A stretch of DNA of 64,000 nt from Ustilaginoidea virens. Its lineage: Eukaryota > Ascomycota > Sordariomycetes > Hypocreales > Clavicipitaceae. The DNA is taken from NCBI RefSeq assembly GCF_000687475.1, contig NC_057319.1:4764001-4828000 (forward strand), given 5' to 3'. Positions 1-10,963 of this stretch are shown in pieces (positions within the stretch are counted from its first letter, which is position 1; each line of letters starts with the position of its first letter). Both the position numbers and the translations under genes were made by a program. Under the pieces are notes generated by a model. It ran no database searches, had not been told where the DNA came from, and saw only the letters and a list, made by a program, of their open reading frames with translations.

Positions 1-2670
1 ACGGTCAAAGGATACCCCGGCGTGTTCTTGCCGTTGACCACGACGCCGCGTCCGTTGAGCGCGCCGCCGCCGTTGCTGCGGCCGTTCGTGCCGTATCCGT
101 TGGTGTGACCGCTAGCGAGGCCCGCCGTGTTGGCAGCGTTGTTCTGTGCGCTGCCCGTCACCTGGTGCGGCTTCTCCTCAATCTTGGGCGCTGAAGGTAT
201 GTCGGTGCTCTTTTTGGCGCTGCCGATGGAGAAGACGGGACTCTCCCACTTGTCTCCCTTGCGCGAAAGCTCCTTGTACTCGGTGGCCTTGGAGCTGATC
301 CCGCCTGGCAGCTTGATGTCCGGGAAGATGCTGTCTTCGGCCGTCATGGCAATGTTGACCTTCTTGTCCGTCACCACCTCCTTGGTCTTCTCCTTGCCTT
401 CCAAGTAGCGTTTCTGGGCAGCATCGTAGTAGCGCTTGAAGAAGTTGGCCTTGTCCTCAACGTCGCCGGCGTTGGCGGCATCGGCCTCCTTCTTAATCTG
501 CCAGAGCAGGGCGTCCAACTTGTTGCACTCGTCCTTGATGGCCTTCTCAACCGCTTTCTGAATAGGAGAACGGAGAAGGGTCAAGGCAAGTGGCTTGACC
601 AAGGCGAACAACAGCTTGTGACTCGATTGCTTGATCTTGATCTTCAGTCCCTTAAAGTCAACGTCAACCTTGTCAACTTTGAAAATGTTCTGACGGTCCG
701 ACTTTTCCGCAGTCGCAACCTTCATCCGGAAGGACAAGCCGTTGCCGGGCAGGATGATGTCGGCCACGCCCTTGTCCGTCAGCGAGGGGAATCCGCTCTT
801 GCGATTGACGTAGAAGCTGACGTCGCGGAGGTCCATCTGGATGCCGGCAACCTTGACGTCAATCACGTTGTGTCTCTTGCTGGCAATCTTCTTCCGCCCC
901 CACCTAAAGTAGTGCTCGCTCGCCACCTCGGCCACGTTGGGCATGAAGTTGTCGCTCTCCAGGACCAGGTTTTCGATAATGGCGTCGACTTGCGGGTCCG
1001 AATACTCAATACGCGGGATAGGAATATAGTTCATGTTCACCAGGGCGGCGGGGATGATGATCTCGGTCAAGTCTTTGACGAGGTGAGGCTTGAAAGCAGA
1101 CTTGCCCCTGGCGTCGTTACCCAAGTGCGTCAGGAGACGCTGCACGGCCTCGCCAAACGCCTTGTTCTGGGGATCCTTGTCGAACTGGTCGGCTATGAAC
1201 TTGGCCTCGTCCATCACACGGTCGGTGTGGGTGCGGTACTTGTCGCGGAGCAGGAACCTGCCCTTCTCGTAGATTCGGTCCCATTCCCTGTTGGAGCTTT
1301 CGTCCAGAATGTAGCCTTGTTCGAGGAGACAGCGTCGCACAAAAGTATCCATCTGCTTAAACCAATCCTTGAGCTCGGGGTCTCTGTCTGCATCCTTGTA
1401 AATCTGGCCGATGGATTCCCAAAGAGCCGAGGTGGATGTGCCGTTGGCGAAGCGTTCGATCAATGTCCGAAGGTCCGCCTCGGCAGCTGCGAATCCCGAG
1501 CGCGCTTGCTGAGCAGTACCTTGAGAGTCTTTTCCAAGGCTGCGCCCGTGAGCCCCATAAGTCTCGGCAAGGCGGAGGAGGGTTTGGATAGCCCTCGAGT
1601 AATCGGGGTGCTGCTGGCATTCCAGAACCATCTTCTTGAGGCGGAATATAATCTGATCCTTGCGTTCTTCGGGCATCTTCTTGCTGAAATACTCCTTGGT
1701 TTTGCGGCGATACTCTTCGTTGCGCTTCTTGATCTTGTTCTTTGTCTCTTGGTCCAGGTTTTGATCAATCTTCTGCTGCGCGTTCGTTTTCAGGGCATCT
1801 CGACCAGCAGTGTGGTCGACTCCCCGGGAGTCAGCTCCTCTGGGCAGGGCTGCGTCAGCTGTCGTGTTGGCAATGTCTCGGGCGTCCTTCTTAACGTCGC
1901 CCCCGTATAGTTCCTTGGCCTGGCTTTTCAGCTTATCCTTGGAGAAGTCGGGCTTTTCGTGCCAGGTGTTGTCCTCTGCAGGGCGGTCGATCTGCGAGAG
2001 CTGATCCTCTGACGGGCGAATACGCCCAGCAGCATTGGTAGCAGCGTCGCCAACCATGTCGCGGAACAGAACCACAGCGTCACTAACTGGTCGTTGCGTC
2101 AGCACACCGCACATGCGAATCGGTTTTTGGCAGCTGGAATTGTCAAGCCTGAATTCACTTACGCAACTTGCGGAACTGGCCGTTGGTGATGAGCAAGGTT
2201 CCCAATGTTCTCAACCCCTGGAGTGCTTCGTCGCCGTCGCGTTCGATCTGATCCTTGTTGATGGGCGCATTTGGGCTCTGGACACTCTTGGGGTCGAATT
2301 GGGTGGTCTGCCAAATAAAGTCCTGGACCAGGTTGCCCTCATTCTTGGAAAGCAGGAGATTTTTTGCCAAGCGGACAACGTCTCGAGTATCGGCAACGAG
2401 CGTCTTGCCGTCTTCGGACAGCTCAGAAGGTGGGTTGTTTAGAGCCTTGGAGGCGAGAAAGCTGTTCAACGCAACATCGATTTGATCGTTCTAAAACCGA
2501 AAAAAGTGATTAACGCTGTGGGGAACGATTCGTGTGAGGGACTGGAGGGAGCATACCGAGGGAACTTTGCCCAGCTTGAATGCACTGAATATGCCGTAAA
2601 TCTGGAGTTTCCGGTTGATATCCGCCTCCTTTTGTTTCACGTCGGTAGGCTTATTGACGTTGGCGGCCAT
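1..2670 (-). CDS. HAM1-like fungal protein (3' end cut by window)
   Basis: About 842 residues are visible; the gene runs off the left edge. Exons are 2670-2557, 2490-2163 and 2086 to beyond 1, with introns 2491-2556 and 2087-2162 (GT-AG, phases 0 and 1). The start ATG at 2670 opens MAANVNKPTDVKQKEADIN, the usual beginning of this fungal family. I recognise the HAM1-like N-terminal domain (roughly residues 1-650) followed by a conserved segment around VNMNYIPIPRIEYSD and a beta-rich stretch that looks like a lipid-binding BPI/SMP type fold; that fold reading is inference. A Lys/Glu-rich helical middle (KIKKRNEEYRRK) precedes it. The visible tail is Gly/Asn-rich (NGYGTNGRSNGGG). The biochemical role of the family is not established, so none is assigned. 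A 430-codon reading frame on the opposite strand (618-1910) is a shadow of this gene. Confidence 0.85.
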
Positions 2671-5452
2671 GTTGGGCTGTTAACAGTAAGCTTTTGATAA
2701 GCCCGTTCAGACGAGAAATTGGAAGAGGAATGGGTCTAGTCAGCAAGAGTACTGTCCACTGTCAACGACAATAGGCAGCGGTGTGCTTCGCGGTGCGATT
2801 TTCAGTCCAATCCAGTGGAGACCAGTTTTCTAGAGACCTTGGTGTTGCGGTCAAAAAATGCAATACGAGGAATAGAGCGAGAAGGCGATTCGTATCTGGG
2901 TATCACAAAATGAGGATCGTTTTCAGGTTACAATGGGTATATCGGGGGGTACTATTAGGGGATGAGGGTATAATATGGAGAGCATAGGGGGAAATGAAGG
3001 AAGAGGACGAGAGGGCGGGCTGCCCCTCAGGGCATGAAAGAGCTTATAAGTCAGGAGCAAGCAGAGAGTAGATGCTGATGCTAGGAGACGAAGCCGAGTT
3101 GGGAAAGCACAAGGATAAGAGCAAGGCCGAACTGAGCCAACTACCGAATCAGTCGGACCAGGCGGACTTGTGTCAGAGAGAAAGAAGGAAAAAGCTTGGT
3201 TCAGCAGGGGGTGGTGGTATGTAGTGAGGCTAGTGACGTTGAGCAGAGCCAACTGCTACGTCATCGCCAGTGCGACACCAATGGATGTGCGGAACGGAGC
3301 TCCGTAGCCAAGCGGCAAGGTGGGTCAGTCACCACTGATGGCTGCGCTACGGACTGGTGGTGGACGGTGGACGTTGCCCAAGAGGTACATACTGTACCTG
3401 ACCGGTACATGTATCGAGCGGTTTGGCCTGCAGCCGCTGGTGCGTGCCAGCAGCTGGCGGCCCCCATGCCTGTCAATGGCTCCAGCACTAGCGACTCTGG
3501 CTGGGGATCCCTGCTGGCTGCATGTGGGCGCACCGAGTCACCGACACGACACGCAGGGAGGGCGATGCAAGCTCCGGTGCCCCGGACTCCCTCAGGACCT
3601 GTGCTGCGGATCGGTGATCTGGTGCATTTGTCGAATTTGTCGATGGGACTCTGGCAAGCCGATCCAGGCTTTTCCGGACTCCAGCTGCCGTGTCATTGTC
3701 TGTTTGATCCCACGTTTTCGTCGACGCAAAGCAGCTTGTTTTTTTATCTCTCCTGTCCCGTCAGGTCCATCGCGCATCAACTGCTACCAGGTACAGGTAG
3801 GTACCTTGGAAGTACCTCGTGGAGGTGTGGTGCGGTACCTTGGAGCAGCAGCGTCACACTTGCAAGGATAAGTACATACCGTACCTAGCCGTGGCTGTGC
3901 CGACGAGACTTGACCTCGGCATAGCAACGCACGCATTCCTTTTTTCTTTGCTTTCCTTATTTTTTCTTTCTCCCTTTTTTTCCTTGTCTCGACTATCGAA
4001 GCTGATGAAGCCGACTTGTCCAAGTTGACGTTTAGCGCGCTCGCCGCGTCCAAGCTTTTTCTTTCCCGCATCGATTGACGGACAATTGGAGTGTATGCTG
4101 CGTGGGATTCGGGACGTGGCCGCTGCCATTTGAACGGAGCTGGCACGGGCCAATGCACCAGTACTTGCATAGCGTCAATCTTCAGCACGCACGCACCAAA
4201 AAGGCTTCTGTCCAAAAGGTTGCTTGGTTCTGCTGTAAGTTGCCGCTACCCCGGACACCCAAGTTGGACGACGTGCAAGACAGAAAACCCTGGTGCCTAC
4301 ATACATGTAAGCATGCTCTTGGAACCGGCCCAACTCTGCTTTCGCCAGCCCTACGGAGTACGGACGTACAATGCCATCAGTTGACTCGTCAACCGGCCTG
4401 CCTGGCCTTTGTCCAACCTCGCCCTGCTGGTTTTCCTGCGCAGCCAAATATCCATGACGTCAAGGCACGCCCGATCCTGGCAGTAGCACCGCGGCGCAAC
4501 CTTCCTTGCTTGTGGCCCGTCGGCACTGCCGCAGCAGCCCTGCAAGCTGACCGCTAATTGAAAATTAAAATGCAAAAGCAAAAAGAAAAAAATAAGGGGG
4601 AGTGAAGGGCGGGAGAAAAAAAGAAAAAAAAAAGAAAAAAATAAAGAGAAAAAAAAAGCAAGAAAGAAAAAAAGGGAAAAAACTCCTGCAACAAGATTTG
4701 GTCAGTGACTGCAGGCCCGTGTTGTGGTGCCCTCAATGCCATCGCATCGTGTTTCTTCTGCTCTGCACTCTGTAGGTATCACATGGACGATGACCCCATA
4801 CCCAGCCTAACTTGCTGCACAAAACAATTGACCCTCCTGTTTATCCGGCGCTGGGGATACAAACAGGTTGTGGGCAGTTCGCTGCCGCTGCCCACGGTTC
4901 TTTTTGCCCACCCCCTTGCGGCGATGGATGGATGGCATCATACCTCCTCCATCATGACGCTCAGTTTTGCGACCGGCATGCGCATGACATCTCATGACGG
5001 CGTGGGCCGTTGCCCGCTTAAACTACGTCCCGCTTTCAGCCTGACAAGGGATGGGATTGCCCTGCAAGCCTGTCGAGAGCAAACGGACGGCAAACAGGGC
5101 GATGCAAGCCTCGGTATGCCCGGCCTGTGACTGCCAGACGCAACGCATCACCCCATTCTTTCTGATCAATCATCTCGGTTCATTCGCGGGATGTCCTTGG
5201 TGTGTGATTGTGATTGACCAACCTGGTGTTTCGACCCAGATGGATGCGGATGCAGTCGGCAGAGTGAGTTGCTCGTGCCATTCGTGAATCATGTTCTATT
5301 CCTATCCAGCCAACGCCATTTAATGTGTTGTTTCCCACAAGCCCTCGTACACCAGACATTGCAATAAAAAAAATAAAAATAAAAAAAAAAAAAAAGAAGA
5401 GGAAAAGGACGAGCAAGGAGCGCGTCCAAACGCACAAAGCAACAAGGAGCCA
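2671..5452. other. Long intergenic stretch, no gene recognised
   Basis: This 2.8 kb lies between the start of the HAM1-like gene and the stop of CSN5. All reading frames here are short, overlapping on both strands and without recognisable domains. It contains clusters of GGTACC-containing short motifs (about 3395-3415 and 3785-3845), one TACGGAGTA at 4352-4360, and a purine-rich A/G tract at about 4560-4685. It should hold the HAM1-like promoter. A non-coding transcript cannot be excluded. Confidence 0.6.
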
Positions 5453-6516
5453 TCAGGACGGCCGTGCACTAAACACAGTGGCCTTGACATCGCACGCCAT
5501 CAGACCAGACCTCTCCTTGGTCGCAATCAGATTCATGTCCTTGGCCAACTTGTCCATGGCCCTGTCCTTACCGGCACAGCAGCCGCCACCGCCGAGGCTC
5601 TGAGCCGCCCTGTTGCGCGTCAACCCAGTCGTCACTTCCTTCATCTTGAGGCTCAGATCGAGCATCTGCTTGCTTCCGTAGTCGCGGTTCGTCAGGAGCG
5701 GGCTCTGGCTCAGCGTCTGCACCCAGTACTTGTGCCACAGCAGCTCGAGCAGGTGGGCGTCCAGGGTGCTTTTGAAATGCGACACCTCCAGGCTGTAGTA
5801 TCTGCTCGCGTGGGCGCCAAACTCGGCCGCCTTGGCCAGGGGCACGGCCTGGAAGCCGTCCGAGGCCACGGCGGCGCCCGGCTTGGCCTTGTGCGAGCTG
5901 GGGTACGTGCGAAAGGCGCCAATGTCGACCTTGCCCGCGCTGACTGTGCGGTCGGGATCGATGACCACGGCCAGAAAGGGGTCCTGGAACTGCTGCTGCA
6001 TGGCTTCCGTCTCGACGTCGATCCCGCTCAGCCAGCACCCGTAGCCCGGGTGGCTGTGGTACCAGCCCACCACGTTTTCCTCCCGACCCTGGGCGCGGCA
6101 CAGGTCGAGGTATTCCACCAGGTACTCGTTTGCTTCGTCTTGCACGTTGACCCGCGTCTCGGTGCCCTCGACCGGCAGCCTGAACGCGTCAGTGACGACA
6201 AACGTGTCGCCGTCCACGTAGCCCTGCATGAGACCCATGACCTCGAGGTTGCCCCCGGACCGCGCGTGCATTGTCATCTTGATGAGGGCGACGGCGCTGA
6301 TTCGCACGTGTTTGAAGTAGTTGGGGCTGCGGAGCCACGGTCGGGCTTGCGCTGCGGCTTTTTGTGCTTGGGCATCGTAGTTGTAAAGGGCATCTCGTTT
6401 GGGATCGACCAGTTGGACATTGTTGTCGAGTTCTAAGCACATCGTTTAGTCTGACTGTAACGAGGGAAATTCTTGCCAAGGCAGGCTTTACCCCATGATC
6501 TCAAAGCAGTCTCCAT
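5453..6516 (-). CDS. CSN5: COP9 signalosome subunit 5 (JAMM deneddylase)
   Basis: Catalytic subunit of the COP9 signalosome, which removes Nedd8 from cullins and so controls cullin-RING ubiquitin ligases. Two exons: 6516-6492 and 6432-5453, intron 6433-6491, giving 334 residues, normal for the family. The first exon supplies METALRSW and joins to ELDNNVQLVDPKRDALY, the standard CSN5 N-terminus; an ATG at 6442 would instead start inside the intron. The MPN+ metalloprotease signature is intact: HSHPGYGCWLSGIDV gives the H-x-H-x(7)-S-x(2)-D zinc and catalytic set, with the upstream Glu in LEVMGLMQGY. The C-terminal helical part contains a Gly/Cys patch (GGGGCC). In filamentous fungi CSN5 affects sexual development and secondary metabolism; here it stands alone, with a tRNA gene upstream. 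Confidence 0.96.
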
Positions 6517-7231
6517 CTTCACGAGCCCCCGCTGTCGCCTTGACAGCCGTGATGATGGTGGGGTGGGGGGGGGGGGAGGGGGGTTGTTTGGAATCTTGGG
6601 ATGGGGAAACAAGAGGAAGTTGCTCGAGAGCGAATCGGCGGCCAAAATTGTGGGACAATCCTTATCGATAAGGGTGTGTGCTAGGTACCTTGGTCAGTTT
6701 GCACACCGCGGTCCGTTATGCGATTGTTGCGACGCTGCGACATGTACGGAGTCGACGCCACGGCCGTGTGACTTTTGTGCTTTGACTCTTGCACTTGTTC
6801 GGGTGCGGGAGCATAAAAGTTGGAGGCATCGAGTAGTAGCCCAACTGAATGTCAAGGGGCGTGTTGACCCGATACCAAACTTGGTTAGCTTGTCTTGCCA
6901 GCCGTTGAACAGCCGTACGCAGTTCTAGACGGGTTTCGACCAATCATGCGCCTGTATCCGTCCCCTGAGGTTCCATGGTCTAACGGTCATGACTGCGGAT
7001 TCTGATTCCGCCAGCGAGGGTTCGACTCCCTCTGGAACCTTGTGATGTCTTTAAACGAAGCAATGGAGCAGAATTTGTTTTTTTTTTTTTTCTTTCCCTC
7101 CAGAAACATCAGTCGACAATTCGGTTCGGCCCAGGATCCCTGACCATCTTGGTGCAACTTGGCACACATAGGCTTCGCTCCAAGGGGACTAAATCTTGAC
7201 GCTTCTCATCATCCCATGCCGTCTATTTACG
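6517..7231. other. CSN5 upstream region with tRNA
   Basis: Between CSN5 and the 3' end of the metalloprotease gene. It holds a G-rich run on the plus strand (about 6563-6583, seen as C-rich upstream of CSN5), tRNA-Gln at 6969-7040, and a T tract (about 7078-7091) just after the tRNA that fits an RNA polymerase III terminator. Nothing else is recognised. Confidence 0.6.
6969..7040 (+). tRNA. tRNA-Gln (anticodon CUG)
   Basis: A full cloverleaf can be drawn by hand. Acceptor stem GGTTCCA (6969-6975) pairs with TGGAACC (7033-7039). The anticodon stem GCGGA/TCCGC encloses the loop TTCTGAT with anticodon CTG at 7002-7004. The T arm is GAGGG-TTCGACT-CCCTC. There is no intron. Position 7040 (T) is the discriminator. 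A run of T follows about 40 nt downstream. Confidence 0.95.
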
Positions 7232-8518
7232 TTACCCTTCCCATGCCTTCTTCCTTGGCCTCGACACCTTGGCCCTCTTTTTCCTCTTTCCTCCTTTATG
7301 TTTACCCTTGGCTGCTTTTACGACGGCAAAATTCCCATCTCTGAGGATTTTCAAAAGCTTGCGACCCGGCGAGGGCGGGGAAATCAACCTCGCTGCAAGG
7401 CCGAGATACACGTAGCTGTCGGCGTTGCGGTTACTCAACCTCTCCAGCACAGCTTTCCTAATGCCATGCCAACGATAGCCCCCATCTTCAAAGTATCCAT
7501 GCTCCGTCCGATACTTCTTGTCAACCACGTGTGTCAGTTCATGAAACAGGGTCGAGGCTGGCGATGTAGCCATGTCGATTGCGGGATTCGCGGCGTATGT
7601 TGCCTCGCCGTTCTCCTCCCTGGTCGGCAGGGCGTCTCGCTTTGATTCCTCGTCTATTTCCGAGCGCTCTATTTTCTCCATCGTTTTTGCGCATAGAATG
7701 ATGTGGTTGGCCCACGGGCTTTTGGCTAAGAACTTGTCAAACGTTCTTGCATAGGCGAGCTGCGAATGGTTAGCTTGCCTCTTTTTTTTTTCTTTTTTTT
7801 TTTGTCCTTGCACAGGGCACGGGGGCACGCGAGACCAAAAAAAAGAAAAGCAAAAGAAAAAACTCACTACTTTCAAGGGGTTGTTCTTTGAGTCATATTG
7901 ACACTCGTCGTACTTGATTAAGTCCTCGTGGAAATCTAGTTGGATGGTTCGATCGCAAGACAACGTGGCTGAAGGCTTTCCAGCGCAGGTCATGTGTCTA
8001 GTGAAGTGGTTCTGGTTGCAAAAGATGACCACCTCGTTCGGATCCGCGTCTCTGTAGATGCCCCAGTCGGGTTGGTCGGCTGGTTTGTTCGACCTTGCCC
8101 CCGGGTCTTGCGGGTGCTCGAGTTTCCGGCGCTTACTACTACTGGTCTCCTGTGCGGAAGAAGAGTCGCGGCGGAATGGTTTGCCGAGGAGGAGCACATG
8201 TTCAAGAACCTTGTCGGCATGCCGCCAGTAGCTGTTGGCAGTGTCGGGCTGGCCGTTTGTCAGGATCTCGGGCATGATGAACTTGATTGCGTCGATTTTG
8301 GCGTCGTATACTTGTTTGCCGTGGGCTTGCAGTTCTCTGACGGGGTTGAGGTAGAGCAGGCTTTGCGCGGCCGAGACGAGAGAGAAGGTGGATTTTATGA
8401 CTGCGTTGAGGTTGTCGATGCTGCCATGGCAAGAGCTGTCGATGATGTAGGCGTTGCCGTGGGAGATGGAGGCGAACAACGAGAAGGCATAGGTGATGAT
8501 TGCCAGTAGAAGGGCCAT
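7232..8518 (-). CDS. Secreted zinc metalloprotease-like protein (HExxH)
   Basis: Two exons (8518-7868 and 7759-7232; intron 7760-7867, which is 108 nt and would be read through in frame), 392 residues. I chose the ATG at 8518 because it opens a signal peptide (MALLLAIITYAFSLFASIS, cleavage near HGNA); the longer frame to 9025 adds only low-quality sequence. The zinc motif is FHELTHVVD (HELTH), followed by YFEDGGYRWHGI and NRNADSYVYLGLAARL. The NADSY element after HExxH is usual in fungal M35-like/lysine-specific metallo-endopeptidase relatives. The third metal ligand is probably an Asp in the YFED segment, but this is inference. Odd features are a basic SSSKRRKLEHP patch in the middle and a strongly basic C-terminus (KGKHKGGKRKKRAKVSRPRKK). 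The neighbouring gene, transcribed divergently, also encodes a secreted protein. Confidence 0.8.
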   Translation of the reverse strand: MALLLAIITYAFSLFASISHGNAYIIDSSCHGSIDNLNAVIKSTFSLVSAAQSLLYLNPVRELQAHGKQVYDAKIDAIKFIMPEILTNGQPDTANSYWRHADKVLEHVLLLGKPFRRDSSSAQETSSSKRRKLEHPQDPGARSNKPADQPDWGIYRDADPNEVVIFCNQNHFTRHMTCAGKPSATLSCDRTIQLDFHEDLIKYDECQYDSKNNPLKVVSFFFCFSFFWSRVPPCPVQGQKKKEKKKRQANHSQLAYARTFDKFLAKSPWANHIILCAKTMEKIERSEIDEESKRDALPTREENGEATYAANPAIDMATSPASTLFHELTHVVDKKYRTEHGYFEDGGYRWHGIRKAVLERLSNRNADSYVYLGLAARLISPPSPGRKLLKILRDGNFAVVKAAKGKHKGGKRKKRAKVSRPRKKAWEG

Positions 8519-9285
8519 TTCCTCGTTGCGATGAGGGCCTTCCGGGCACCGGCGATGACCCCGGTTGGAAGGACTTGGTAACTGGGATGAATGAGGGCTG
8601 TCCTGACTGCGAGGAGGGAGGCAGTTGAGGTGGTAGCACGAGCATCTGATTGCCGGAGCGGCGACAATGGGCTTCATGAGTGCTTCCGCTACTTTGTAGC
8701 CGACAGTCAAGCCAAGGGCCTTCCAGTCCGGTGCTGGTGCCGGTGCCCATGTCGTGCAGTGCGTCTTTGCTCCGTCGAGGTCGAGGTCTTGTCTTGTCTT
8801 GTCACCCTCCTTCCTTCTTTCCACGCTGACAACACTCCACATCCTCCAACTTCCTTTTCGCCAACACAATGGCCGCAACCGAGCGCAGCAAACAGCCGCC
8901 AGAGCCCTCCGAGTGCCAAAAATACAGCAAAAAGACAAACAGCCGCGCGGTGCCCCTCCCCAGCCGTATCCCACATCGCACGACGCTCTGGCCGGGCCGT
9001 GGCCCGCATGCGGCTTGCTGCCCATGATCCAACCTCATCTCTCCGCCTGTCCAAGGCTCACCAGGCGGTCCAAGACTCTCCCGTCTTTGCCCCGAACAAT
9101 AGCTGCCCGCCAACGCACACGCATCGCCGAGTCCCATTGAATGCGACCGCAAGACTTATTTATATCACCTGGGGCCCCTCGGGCTCTCCCACCGCGGCAA
9201 TCTGCACCTATGCTCGCGAAAACATCCCGTTACCGTCCTTCTCTCCGACTTGCAATCCGTCCAGGATTCCCCTCTATCCCCAGCA
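8519..9285. promoter_or_regulatory. Divergent promoter region between two secreted-protein genes
   Basis: This 767-bp region separates the oppositely directed start codons of the metalloprotease (8518) and the eight-cysteine secreted protein (9286). A TATA-like TATTTATATC lies at about 9158-9167, some 120 bp upstream of the plus-strand start. No other site is assigned. Confidence 0.45.
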
Positions 9286-9506
9286 ATGAAGCTCTCAACC
9301 AGTCTTGGAGCAAGTCTCTATGCAGCCATAGCCACCGTATGTTGGCCCCCTTTGTACTCACCCATTTGCAAAAAAAAAAAAAACAAAAAAAACAAAAAAA
9401 AAAACCAACAACGCCTCCAAAATACACCTGCGCTGATGAGACTTTGCCTAGGCATCATTCACCAATTCTGTACGTTGGCGCCACCAGGCATCCGAATCGG
9501 ACAAGG

Positions 9507-9537
<31 letters not shown>

Positions 9538-10526
9538 CCCACAGTTCTGACTTGCGGATCTAGCAAAAGATCCAACCCCGGGAATACGACTTTTCCGACG
9601 TCAGCGGAGCAATGTGGCAAGGAGAAATCCACCCCGGCGAGAAGCTCACGCTCCGCGGCACGGTGCAAGACATTTCCAAGTCCATCAGATCTCTCAGCCC
9701 GTCCTCTGAGGGCCACAACTACACCGCGTCTGCACCCGAAGCGGACAATGAAAAGCGATATGTATGGGTACGTCGAAACGCTGCCCTTTTCTGGGCTTTC
9801 CCCTGCCGTTGCTGCTCGGCTTGGGCGCTGATGGGTTTTCCAACGTGGCAGGTCGAGAGAAACATTGACTGCAATTACGGCGACTGGGCAGACAGATCGA
9901 CGACGTGGAGAGGCATTACTTGTAGGTGGCGCTAGCCTTTGCTCTTTCTGTCATTCCTATCCTTATTGCTACACCCCGTACAGGATGTTTTGGTTTTCTG
10001 CCGTTTCTATACTTCATCCCCTTTTTGTCTTGCTCCGCCTCCCCTTCCAGCAATGACCAACACATCGCAGATCTCCGCGAGAGCTACAACGGCAAAATGC
10101 AATGCACTGCCAGGCCGGGCTTCGGTCCCGGGCGCGGAACCTGCTCTCGCGTCAGCTGCGACAACGGCGTGGGTATCTGGTTCTGCAACGACAATCTATA
10201 CGAGTACATAGTACCCTGCAGCGTTATTGCCGACGTGGCCGATCGTCTCATCTCCCAATGCTTCGAGGTACGTCGTTGGTTCCGAGCCGGATGGGCAAGA
10301 GCGTCAAGTCGACCCGAGAGAGTGCTAACCCTTGTTCCCTTTTCCAGCCCGACGGCGACGTCGTCAAAGTCAGAGGCCAGGTACGCGGCGGGAATATGCC
10401 TCCCTCCTTTTTATCTCACCCCTCTTTTTGTTCGCTGCTCTTCTGTTTCATTGCCCCTGACAAAACTTGTAGATCTTCTCGGTTGATGATTGGAATGTCA
10501 TTGTTCGGAGCACGAGCTGTGGCTGA
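9286..10526 (+). CDS. Small secreted cysteine-rich protein, function unknown
   Basis: Six exons deduced from splice sites: 9286-9336, 9564-9767, 9852-9921, 10071-10267, 10348-10380 and 10473-10526, giving 202 residues. Exon 1 is exactly a signal peptide (MKLSTSLGASLYAAIAT). The mature chain has eight Cys, enough for four disulfides, spaced around CNYGDW, MQCTARP, GTCSRVSC, WFCNDN, VPCSV, SQCFE and a final STSCG. The segment GIWFCNDN followed by a helix and a Cys is seen in many fungal secreted proteins of unknown function. I do not recognise a named domain. All joins keep frame, and each intron has a plausible branch site (for example CTGAC 13 nt before the exon 2 acceptor). An effector or cell-surface role is possible but unproven. 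Confidence 0.75.
9507..9538 (+). repeat. (CTGC)8 microsatellite in intron
   Basis: Eight perfect CTGC units lie inside intron 1 (9337-9563) of the small secreted protein gene, shortly before its branch site. Two interrupted A tracts (about 9369-9402) occupy the same intron. Confidence 0.9.
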
Positions 10527-10963
10527 TCTTTGGGTGTACGCCAACGGCAATTACTGCATTGTCCGGTACCTGCGATGCCGGCGGGAAAAAAGGGCACAAG
10601 CCGCGCGAGGATTGGTATCTGCAAGGGATCTTTGTCCTTGCGCTGATTGCCGTGTTGGGAGACTGGCTTCGTGACGGAAATCGCAGCACCATCTTGACCG
10701 AAAGACCCCCCTCTGAAAGACGAGCTGGTTGACACAACATCAGGTAGATGAAGAGAATAAAAGGACGTCACGCTAGACAACCCCTCGCATGCAATCCCAG
10801 ACCCATTCGTCAGTGTCGCTGCATTTTCCGCGCTCCCTTGTCAACTGGCGAAAACATCATTGTGCGCGCGCCGTCTTGGGGGCGCATCCGGCACCCCCGA
10901 GCGCTCCTTTTCGGGAATAATATGCAACATACAGACATCGCCCTTGGCCTCCAGCCGTGTTCC
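10527..10963. other. Convergent intergenic region
   Basis: This 437-bp stretch separates the stop codons of the secreted protein gene (plus) and RRP5 (minus). It must hold both 3' UTRs. No gene or terminator is recognised. Confidence 0.6.

Noticed and set aside
618..1910. 430-codon plus-strand open frame
   Set aside because: It lies exactly opposite the HAM1-like coding exon, has no recognisable domain and mirrors the codon bias of the real gene.
3196..3888. 230-codon plus-strand frame in the long intergenic gap
   Set aside because: Cys/Trp/Ser-rich, overlapped by frames on both strands, no start context or domain; it is probably chance.
5325..5440. Lys-rich or Phe-rich frames in A/T tracts here and at 23101-23436
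   Set aside because: They are translations of poly(A)/purine tracts without any protein-like composition.
8519..9025. N-terminal extension of the metalloprotease frame
   Set aside because: The extension lacks family similarity and would bury the clear signal peptide at 8518.
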